In this document: piece by piece, positions 33,795 through 41,396 of the stretch | How positions within the stretch are numbered: the stretch's first letter is position 1 | How the letters are laid out: each line of letters begins with the position of its first letter | Origin: Phenylobacterium montanum | GTDB lineage: Bacteria; Pseudomonadota; Alphaproteobacteria; Caulobacterales; Caulobacteraceae | Direction: 5' to 3' | DNA length: 64,000 bases | NCBI RefSeq assembly: GCF_018135625.1 | Contig: NZ_CP073078.1 | Location: forward strand, 4,248,501 to 4,312,500 | The notes under the pieces: generated by a model | Told to the model about the DNA's origin: nothing | Databases searched by the model: none | Seen by the model: only the letters and a program-made list of their open reading frames with translations | Program-made: the position numbers and the translations under genes

Positions 33795-33852
33795 CTGAAG
33801 ATCAGGGTAAATTTATTTGCCTGAAGTGATCTGTGTTATCTCTGAAGATCAC
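33795..33852. promoter_or_regulatory. Iterated CTGAAGATCA elements upstream of the giant repeat protein
   Basis: CTGAAGATCA occurs at 33795-33804 and 33842-33851, with a variant CTGAAGTGATC at 33821. GTGATCT (33826-33832) and AGATCAC (33846-33852) form an inverted repeat with 20-base centre spacing. They lie in an AT-rich 228-base gap in otherwise GC-rich DNA. This arrangement suggests a regulator-binding region with its own promoter for the gene at 33971. Confidence 0.45.
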
Positions 33853-33970
33853 CCAATTTTAAGGATCGTTACCTAGCGTCCCCCGTGGATGATGCTGTCC
33901 TTCGTGCGGCCAAAGGGAGAAGCCCGGCGGCGTATCGGGGGAGGCGCATTGAGAGGCCTCGGGGGTCCAG

Positions 33971-36900
33971 ATGGCGATCGACATTACGCTTGGCAACAAT
34001 GGCAACAACGTCACCCTCAGTGACGTCGACAGCCTGCTTGGCGGCACCGGCAACGACATTGTCACCTTCACCGGCGGCCTGACCAACGCCGTGATCGACC
34101 TGGGCGCGGGCGAGGACAAGATCGTCCTCGCCAATGCGACCAACACCGTGACGGTGTCGAACGTCGAGAGCATCGTCGGCGGTACCGGCGCGGACACCAT
34201 CACCCTGGGCGCGGCGGCCTCCAACGCCTCGATCGACCTGGGCGTGGGCTCCGACACCCTGACCCTCGGCAACTTCGCCAACACCGCCACGGTCTCCAAT
34301 GTCGAGACCCTGACCGGCGGCACGGGCGCGGACACCATCACCCTGGGCGCAGCCCTGACCACCGCCATGTCGCTGGACCTGGGCGCTGGCGCCGATAAGC
34401 TGATCCTGGCCGCTGGCGGCAACACCGGCACCATCTCCAATGTCGAGACTGTCGTCGGCGGTTCGGGCGCCGACGCCGTGACTCTCGGCACGGTCGCTTC
34501 CAACGCCTCGGTGGACCTGGGAGCCGGCAGCGACACCCTGACCCTGGCCAACGGCGCCAACACCGCGACGGTCTCCAACGTCGAGACCCTGACCGGCGGC
34601 ACCGGCGCCGACACCATCACCCTGGGCGCGGCGGCCTCCAATGCGTCTATCGATCTGGGCGTCGGCGGCGACGCCCTGACCCTGGGCAATTTCGCCAACA
34701 CCGCCACCATCGCCAATACTGAGACCATCACCGGCGGGACCGGCAACGACACGGTGACCCTGGCGGGCGCCTTGACGACGTCCATGTCGGTGGACCTGGG
34801 CGCGGGCTCTGACAAGCTGACCCTGGCCAATGTGGCCAACACCGGCACGGTGTCGAACGTCGAGACCCTGGCCGGCGGCACGGGCGCGGACACGGTCACC
34901 TACGCCACGGCCCTGTCCAACGGCTCGGTGGACCTGGGCGCGGGTTCGGACACCCTGACCCTGGCCAACGCGGCCAACACCGCCACGGTCTCCAATGTCG
35001 AGACCCTGACCGGCGGCACGGGCGCGGACACCATCACCCTGGGTTCGGCCCTGACCACCGCCATGTCGCTGGACCTGGGCGCGGGCAATGACAAGCTGAC
35101 CCTGGCCAACGGGACCAACACCGGCACGGTCTCGGGCGTCGAGACCCTGGTCGGCGGCACCGGGGCGGACACCATCACCCTGGCTACCGCCGCCGCCTTT
35201 ACCGGTTCGGTGGACCTTGGGGCCGGCAATGACAGCCTGACCCTGGGTAACTTCCCCAACACCGTCACGGTCTCCAACGTCGAGACCCTGCTGGGTGGGA
35301 CGGGCGCGGACACCATCACCCTGGGCGCGGCGGCCTCCAACGCCTCGATCGACCTGGGCGTGGGCTCCGACACCCTGACCCTCGGCAACTTCGCCAACAC
35401 CGCGACGGTCTCCAATGTCGAGACCCTGACCGGCGGGACCGGCAACGACACCGTCACCCTCGGCACGGCCCTGACCACCGCCATGTCGGTGAACCTGGGC
35501 GCGGGCGAGGACAAGCTGACCCTGGCCAATGCGGCCAACACCGGCACGGTGTCGGGCGTCGAGACCCTGGCCGGCGGCACGGGCGCGGACGCCATCACCC
35601 TCGGCGCGGCGGTCTCCAACGCCTCGATCGACCTGGGCGCGGGCTCCGACACCCTGACCCTGGCCAACGGCGCCAACACCGCCACGGTCTCCAATGTCGA
35701 GACCCTGACCGGCGGCACGGGCGCGGACACCATCACCTTGGGCACGGCCCTGACCAACGCCATGGCGGTGGACCTGGGCGCGGGCGCTGACAAGCTGACC
35801 CTGGCCAATGTCGCCAACACCGGCACGGTCTCCAACGTCGAGACCATCGTCGGCGGCACGGCGGCGGACGCGGTCACCCTGGGCACGGCCGTCACCGGCG
35901 GGTCGTTCGACCTCGGCGCCGGCGCCGACAGCCTGACCTTCGCCAACGGGACCAACACCGCCACCGTCTCCAACGTCGAGACCGTCACCGGCGGCACCGG
36001 CGCCGACACCATCACCCTCGGCGCCGCCGCGGTGAACGCCTCCATCGACCTCGGCGTCGGCGCCGACGTCCTGACCCTCGGCGGGTTCACCAACACCGCC
36101 ACGGTGTCGAACGTCGAGACCCTGACCGGCGGATCGGGCGCCGACACCATCACCCTGGGCACGGCGCTCACCACCGGCATGTCGGTGGACCTGGGCGCGG
36201 GCTCTGACAAGCTGACCCTGGCCAATGTGGCCAACACCGGCACGGTGTCGAACGTCGAGACCCTGGCCGGCGGCACGGGCGCGGACACGGTCACCTACGC
36301 CACGGCCCTGTCCAACGGCTCGGTGGACCTGGGCGCGGGTTCGGACACCCTGACCCTGGCCAACGCGGCCAACACCGCCACGGTCTCCAATGTCGAGACC
36401 CTGACCGGCGGCACGGGCGCGGACACCATCACCCTGGGTTCGGCCCTGACCACCGCCATGTCGCTGGACCTGGGCGCGGGCAATGACAAGCTGACCCTGG
36501 CCAACGGGACCAACACCGGCACGGTCTCGGGCGTCGAGACCCTGGTCGGCGGCACCGGGGCGGACACCATCACCCTGGCTACCGCCGCCGCCTTTACCGG
36601 TTCGGTGGACCTTGGGGCCGGCAATGACAGCCTGACCCTGGGTAACTTCCCCAACACCGTCACGGTCTCCAACGTCGAGACCCTGCTGGGTGGGACGGGC
36701 GCGGACACCATCACCCTGGGCGCGGCGGCCTCCAACGCCTCGATCGACCTGGGCGTGGGCTCCGACACCCTGACCCTCGGCAACTTCGCCAACACCGCGA
36801 CGGTCTCCAATGTCGAGACCCTGACCGGCGGGACCGGCAACGACACCGTCACCCTCGGCACGGCCCTGACCACCGCCATGTCGGTGAACCTGGGCGCGGG

Positions 36901-39900
36901 CGAGGACAAGCTGACCCTGGCCAATGCGGCCAACACCGGCACGGTGTCGGGCGTCGAGACCCTGGCCGGCGGCACGGGCGCGGACGCCATCACCCTCGGC
37001 GCGGCGGTCTCCAACGCCTCGATCGACCTGGGCGCGGGCTCCGACACCCTGACCCTGGCCAACGGCGCCAACACCGCCACGGTCTCCAATGTCGAGACCC
37101 TGACCGGCGGCACGGGCGCGGACACCATCACCTTGGGCACGGCCCTGACCAACGCCATGGCGGTGGACCTGGGCGCGGGCGCTGACAAGCTGACCCTGGC
37201 CAATGTCGCCAACACCGGCACGGTCTCCAACGTCGAGACCATCGTCGGCGGCACGGCGGCGGACGCGGTCACCCTGGGCACGGCCGTCACCGGCGGGTCG
37301 TTCGACCTCGGCGCCGGCGCCGACAGCCTGACCTTCGCCAACGGGACCAACACCGCCACCGTCTCCAACGTCGAGACCGTCACCGGCGGCACCGGCGCCG
37401 ACACCATCACCCTCGGCGCCGCCGCGGTGAACGCCTCCATCGACCTCGGCGTCGGCGCCGACGTCCTGACCCTCGGCGGGTTCACCAACACCGCCACGGT
37501 GTCGAACGTCGAGACCCTGACCGGCGGATCGGGCGCCGACACCATCACCCTGGGCACGGCGCTCACCACCGGCATGTCGGTGGACCTGGGCGCGGGCTCT
37601 GACAAGCTGACCCTGGCCAATGTGGCCAACACCGGCACGGTGTCGAACGTCGAGACCCTGGCCGGCGGCACGGGCGCGGACACGGTCACCTACGCCACGG
37701 CCCTGTCCAACGGCTCGGTGGACCTGGGCGCGGGTTCGGACACCCTGACCCTGGCCAACGCGGCCAACACCGCCACGGTCTCCAATGTCGAGACCCTGAC
37801 CGGCGGCACGGGCGCGGACACCATCACCCTGGGTTCGGCCCTGACCACCGCCATGTCGCTGGACCTGGGCGCGGGCAATGACAAGCTGACCCTGGCCAAC
37901 GGGACCAACACCGGCACGGTCTCGGGCGTCGAGACCCTGGTCGGCGGCACCGGGGCGGACACCATCACCCTGGCTACCGCCGCCGCCTTTACCGGTTCGG
38001 TGGACCTTGGGGCCGGCAATGACAGCCTGACCCTGGGTAACTTCCCCAACACCGTCACGGTCTCCAACGTCGAGACCCTGCTGGGTGGGACGGGCGCGGA
38101 CACCATCACCCTGGGCGCGGCGGCCTCCAACGCCTCGATCGACCTGGGCGTGGGCTCCGACACCCTGACCCTCGGCAACTTCGCCAACACCGCGACGGTC
38201 TCCAATGTCGAGACCCTGACCGGCGGGACCGGCAACGACACCGTCACCCTCGGCACGGCCCTGACCACCGCCATGTCGGTGAACCTGGGCGCGGGCGAGG
38301 ACAAGCTGACCCTGGCCAATGCGGCCAACACCGGCACGGTGTCGGGCGTCGAGACCCTGGCCGGCGGCACGGGCGCGGACGCCATCACCCTCGGCGCGGC
38401 GGTCTCCAACGCCTCGATCGACCTGGGCGCGGGCTCCGACACCCTGACCCTGGCCAACGGCGCCAACACCGCCACGGTCTCCAATGTCGAGACCCTGACC
38501 GGCGGCACGGGCGCGGACACCATCACCTTGGGCACGGCCCTGACCAACGCCATGGCGGTGGACCTGGGCGCGGGCGCTGACAAGCTGACCCTGGCCAATG
38601 TCGCCAACACCGGCACGGTCTCCAACGTCGAGACCATCGTCGGCGGCACGGCGGCGGACGCGGTCACCCTGGGCACGGCCGTCACCGGCGGGTCGTTCGA
38701 CCTCGGCGCCGGCGCCGACAGCCTGACCTTCGCCAACGGGACCAACACCGCCACCGTCTCCAACGTCGAGACCGTCACCGGCGGCACCGGCGCCGACACC
38801 ATCACCCTCGGCGCCGCCGCGGTGAACGCCTCCATCGACCTCGGCGTCGGCGCCGACGTCCTGACCCTCGGCGGGTTCACCAACACCGCCACGGTCAACA
38901 ACGTCGAGACCATCGTTGGCGGCTCGGGTTCGGACACCATCACCCTGGCCAACGCCTTGACCACCGGGATGTCGATCGATCTCGGGGCCGGGATCAACAA
39001 GCTGACCCTGGCCAACGTGGCCAACACCGGCACGGTCAGCAACGTGACCAGCCTGGTCGGCGGCTCGGGCGTGGACACCATCACGCTCGGAAGCGCGATC
39101 TCCAACGGCTCCATCGACCTCGCCGCCGGCAACGACGTCCTGACCTTCGGCAACTTCGCCAACACGGCGACGGTGGCCAATGTGGAGACCATCACCGGCG
39201 GCACGGGCAATGACTCGATCACCCTGGGCTCGGTCCTGACCACCGGCCTGTCGATCGACCTCGGGGCCGGCGCCGACAAGCTGACCCTGGGCGCCTTCAC
39301 CAACACCGGTACGCTGTCCAATGTCGAGAGCGTGATCGGCGGCACCGGGGCGGACACCATCACCCTGGCGACGGCGGTGACGAACGGCTCCTTCGACCTG
39401 GGCCTAGGTAACGACACCCTGACCCTGGCCAACGGGACCAACTCGGCCACGGTCTCCAACGTCGAGACCCTGCTGGGCGGGACGGGCGCCGACACCATCA
39501 CCCTGGGCGCGGCGACCTCGAACGCCTCCATCGACCTGGGCGTGGGCAACGACAGCCTGACCCTCGGCAATTTCGCCAACACCCTGACGGTCAACAACGT
39601 CGAGACCCTGACCGGCGGCACGGGCAACGACACGGTCACCCTGGGCAACGCCCTGACCACCTCGATGGCCATCGACCTGGGCGCGGGCGAGGACAAGCTG
39701 GTGCTCGGCAACTTCGCCAACACCGGCACGGTCAGTCACGTCGAGACCCTGATCGGCGGCTCGGCCAACGACACCATCACCTTCGGCTCGGGCGTCACCG
39801 GCGGCTCGATCGACCTGGGGGCCGGCACGAACGTGCTGAACTTCGGGGCCTTCAACAACACGGCCACGGTGTCGAACGTCGAGACCATCAACGCCGGGGC

Positions 39901-40498
39901 GGGCAACGACACCATTACGCTCGGATCGTCCATGGTGGGCGGCCAGGTCAACTTCACCGCCGGCGGCTCGGACAGCCTGATCCTGGCGGCGGGGACCAAC
40001 CACGTCAGCGTGGCCAACGCCCAGACCATCCTGGGCGGGACCGGCAACGACACCATCACGGTGAGCGGGACCGGGCCGGTGGACATCGCCGCCGGTGGCG
40101 GGGTGAACCAGGTCTATGGCCACAGCGCCGCCGACGTGTTCGTGTTCGACCAGGACAGCTCGAACAACTTCACCACGGTGATGAACTTCGACCAGGCGCA
40201 CGGCAACAAGATCGGCCTGGACACCTCCGGGGTCTGGACCGGCCACGCCCCGACCTACTCGATCTCCGGCGGCCTGGTGAACGGGACCAACATCACCTCG
40301 GTGGCCAACGCCACGGCCCTGCACGCCACCACCCTGGCGACCGGTGGCCACGGCGGCTTCGTCTACGAGCAGGACACCGGCGAGCTGTTCTACAGCGCCA
40401 ACGGCGCCTTCTCGACCGGCGGCACCCTGATCGGGGTGATCACCACCGACGGGTCGACGCCCTGGACCTACAACTTCGGCAGCTTCCAGACCGTCTAA
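33971..40498 (+). CDS. Giant RTX-like repeat protein, probable type I secretion substrate (S-layer/adhesin-like)
   Basis: The 2175-residue protein has no signal peptide and no cysteine. From about residue 15 to 2040 it is built of some 44 repeats of about 46 residues. Each holds an RTX-like turn GGTGADTIT and a second acidic turn DLGAGSDTLTL separated by SNAS/SNGS/TTAMS linkers, then NTATVSNVETL. Ten such repeats form a 465-residue unit present almost three times. The last 120 or so residues differ: ADVFVFDQDSSNNFTTVMNF, and the only Trp residues lie there, as expected for a T1SS C-terminal signal domain. Calcium-dependent beta-solenoid folding outside the cell is inferred. The T1SS and sugar genes lie upstream and the GT41 gene downstream. 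Confidence 0.9.
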   Translation: MAIDITLGNNGNNVTLSDVDSLLGGTGNDIVTFTGGLTNAVIDLGAGEDKIVLANATNTVTVSNVESIVGGTGADTITLGAAASNASIDLGVGSDTLTLGNFANTATVSNVETLTGGTGADTITLGAALTTAMSLDLGAGADKLILAAGGNTGTISNVETVVGGSGADAVTLGTVASNASVDLGAGSDTLTLANGANTATVSNVETLTGGTGADTITLGAAASNASIDLGVGGDALTLGNFANTATIANTETITGGTGNDTVTLAGALTTSMSVDLGAGSDKLTLANVANTGTVSNVETLAGGTGADTVTYATALSNGSVDLGAGSDTLTLANAANTATVSNVETLTGGTGADTITLGSALTTAMSLDLGAGNDKLTLANGTNTGTVSGVETLVGGTGADTITLATAAAFTGSVDLGAGNDSLTLGNFPNTVTVSNVETLLGGTGADTITLGAAASNASIDLGVGSDTLTLGNFANTATVSNVETLTGGTGNDTVTLGTALTTAMSVNLGAGEDKLTLANAANTGTVSGVETLAGGTGADAITLGAAVSNASIDLGAGSDTLTLANGANTATVSNVETLTGGTGADTITLGTALTNAMAVDLGAGADKLTLANVANTGTVSNVETIVGGTAADAVTLGTAVTGGSFDLGAGADSLTFANGTNTATVSNVETVTGGTGADTITLGAAAVNASIDLGVGADVLTLGGFTNTATVSNVETLTGGSGADTITLGTALTTGMSVDLGAGSDKLTLANVANTGTVSNVETLAGGTGADTVTYATALSNGSVDLGAGSDTLTLANAANTATVSNVETLTGGTGADTITLGSALTTAMSLDLGAGNDKLTLANGTNTGTVSGVETLVGGTGADTITLATAAAFTGSVDLGAGNDSLTLGNFPNTVTVSNVETLLGGTGADTITLGAAASNASIDLGVGSDTLTLGNFANTATVSNVETLTGGTGNDTVTLGTALTTAMSVNLGAGEDKLTLANAANTGTVSGVETLAGGTGADAITLGAAVSNASIDLGAGSDTLTLANGANTATVSNVETLTGGTGADTITLGTALTNAMAVDLGAGADKLTLANVANTGTVSNVETIVGGTAADAVTLGTAVTGGSFDLGAGADSLTFANGTNTATVSNVETVTGGTGADTITLGAAAVNASIDLGVGADVLTLGGFTNTATVSNVETLTGGSGADTITLGTALTTGMSVDLGAGSDKLTLANVANTGTVSNVETLAGGTGADTVTYATALSNGSVDLGAGSDTLTLANAANTATVSNVETLTGGTGADTITLGSALTTAMSLDLGAGNDKLTLANGTNTGTVSGVETLVGGTGADTITLATAAAFTGSVDLGAGNDSLTLGNFPNTVTVSNVETLLGGTGADTITLGAAASNASIDLGVGSDTLTLGNFANTATVSNVETLTGGTGNDTVTLGTALTTAMSVNLGAGEDKLTLANAANTGTVSGVETLAGGTGADAITLGAAVSNASIDLGAGSDTLTLANGANTATVSNVETLTGGTGADTITLGTALTNAMAVDLGAGADKLTLANVANTGTVSNVETIVGGTAADAVTLGTAVTGGSFDLGAGADSLTFANGTNTATVSNVETVTGGTGADTITLGAAAVNASIDLGVGADVLTLGGFTNTATVNNVETIVGGSGSDTITLANALTTGMSIDLGAGINKLTLANVANTGTVSNVTSLVGGSGVDTITLGSAISNGSIDLAAGNDVLTFGNFANTATVANVETITGGTGNDSITLGSVLTTGLSIDLGAGADKLTLGAFTNTGTLSNVESVIGGTGADTITLATAVTNGSFDLGLGNDTLTLANGTNSATVSNVETLLGGTGADTITLGAATSNASIDLGVGNDSLTLGNFANTLTVNNVETLTGGTGNDTVTLGNALTTSMAIDLGAGEDKLVLGNFANTGTVSHVETLIGGSANDTITFGSGVTGGSIDLGAGTNVLNFGAFNNTATVSNVETINAGAGNDTITLGSSMVGGQVNFTAGGSDSLILAAGTNHVSVANAQTILGGTGNDTITVSGTGPVDIAAGGGVNQVYGHSAADVFVFDQDSSNNFTTVMNFDQAHGNKIGLDTSGVWTGHAPTYSISGGLVNGTNITSVANATALHATTLATGGHGGFVYEQDTGELFYSANGAFSTGGTLIGVITTDGSTPWTYNFGSFQTV
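34783..38895 (+). repeat. 1395-bp tandem repeat, 2.95 copies, within the giant gene
   Basis: The sequence beginning CATGTCGGTGGACCTGGGCG at 34783 recurs at 36178 and 37573, each 1395 bases on, and identity ends at 38895. I found no difference between copies where compared, including synonymous positions. The period is exactly 465 codons (ten 46/47-residue protein repeats), so the frame is kept. Older, diverged repeats flank the block on both sides. Confidence 0.95.
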
Positions 40499-40512
40499 GC
40501 GACCATGAAGCA

Positions 40513-40539
40513 GCGGCCTCTCCCCAGCGGAGAGGCCGC
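40513..40539 (+). terminator. Hairpin terminator after the giant repeat gene
   Basis: GCGGCCTCTCC (40513-40523) pairs perfectly with GGAGAGGCCGC (40529-40539) around CCAGC, followed by CCATTT. It lies 15 bases past the stop codon. Confidence 0.75.
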
Positions 40540-40630
40540 CCATTTCGTCGCAGCGGCGCCATGGTTAATGGGCCGGTAACCGAAATCGGGGGTATTGAAG
40601 CCTGTCAGGCTGCAAGGACCCGCCCTTTCC

Positions 40631-41392
40631 ATGATTACGATCGATGAAGCTCGCGGCCAGGTTACGGTCGAGGGGCCGAACGGGACTGTGACCCACCCCC
40701 TGGCCTCGCCCGAGGCGTTCAAGATCGTCTCCGACGCCTGGATCCGCTGCGGCTGGGACACCAAGTACGTCTACAGCTTTTCCTGGATGGGCCGGCCGAT
40801 CATCCAGCTGCCGGACGACATGGTCCGCATCCAGGAGGTGATCTACGCCATCAAGCCGGACGTGATCATCGAGACCGGCGTCGCCCACGGCGGCTCGCTG
40901 ATCTTCTACGCCAGCCTGTGCAAGGCCATGGGCAAGGGCCGCATCGTCGGCATCGACATCGAGATCCGCCCGCACAACCGCAAGGCCATCGAGGCGCACG
41001 AGATGTCGTCCCTGATCACCCTGATCGAGGGCAGCTCGGTGGACGCCGCCACCGTCGAACAGGTCGCCGCCCAGGTGAAGCCGGGCGAGACCACCCTGGT
41101 GCTGCTCGATTCCAACCACACCAAGGCCCACGTCCTGGCCGAGCTCGAGGCCTATGGCCCGATGGTGACCAAGGGCTCCTACATCGTCGCCACCGACGGG
41201 ATCATGGCCCAGGTCGTGGGCGCCCCGCGCTCGGCCCCTGATTGGGCCTGGAACAACCCGATCGGCGCGGTCGAGGCCTTCCTGCCCGCCCATCCGGAGT
41301 TCGTGCTGGAGGAGCCGGCTTTCCCGTTCAACGAGGGGGTGGTGCAGGATCGCGTCACCTACTGGCCCAGCGCCTATCTGAAGCGGATCTGA
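40631..41392 (+). CDS. CmcI (cephalosporin hydroxylase) family protein, probable SAM-dependent methyltransferase
   Basis: The ATG at 40631 gives 253 residues. Family marks are VIIETGVAHGGSLIFYASLCK, GRIVGIDIEIRPHNRKAIE, and TTLVLLDSNHTKAHVLAELE. These correspond to the SAM-binding and metal-binding parts of the CmcI/rhamnosyl-O-methyltransferase family (PF04989 type). Many members sit in polysaccharide loci and O-methylate sugars. Its position between the repeat protein and the multi-GT41 protein, four bases ahead of the latter, suggests methylation of the attached glycan. This is an inference. Confidence 0.85.
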   Translation: MITIDEARGQVTVEGPNGTVTHPLASPEAFKIVSDAWIRCGWDTKYVYSFSWMGRPIIQLPDDMVRIQEVIYAIKPDVIIETGVAHGGSLIFYASLCKAMGKGRIVGIDIEIRPHNRKAIEAHEMSSLITLIEGSSVDAATVEQVAAQVKPGETTLVLLDSNHTKAHVLAELEAYGPMVTKGSYIVATDGIMAQVVGAPRSAPDWAWNNPIGAVEAFLPAHPEFVLEEPAFPFNEGVVQDRVTYWPSAYLKRI

Positions 41393-41396
41393 CCCG

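Noticed and set aside
33971-40498. Reading the tandem repeats as a CRISPR array
   Set aside because: The units are long, in-frame and coding with a 46-residue period and no spacers.
33859-40543. Very long minus-strand open frames (346, 464, 464, 679 and 379 residues) opposite the giant repeat gene
   Set aside because: They are the complement of the repeat; their identical 464-residue copies follow the 1395-bp period, and they are Val/Ser/Pro-rich with no family likeness. The absence of stops is explained by the codon usage of the plus-strand gene.
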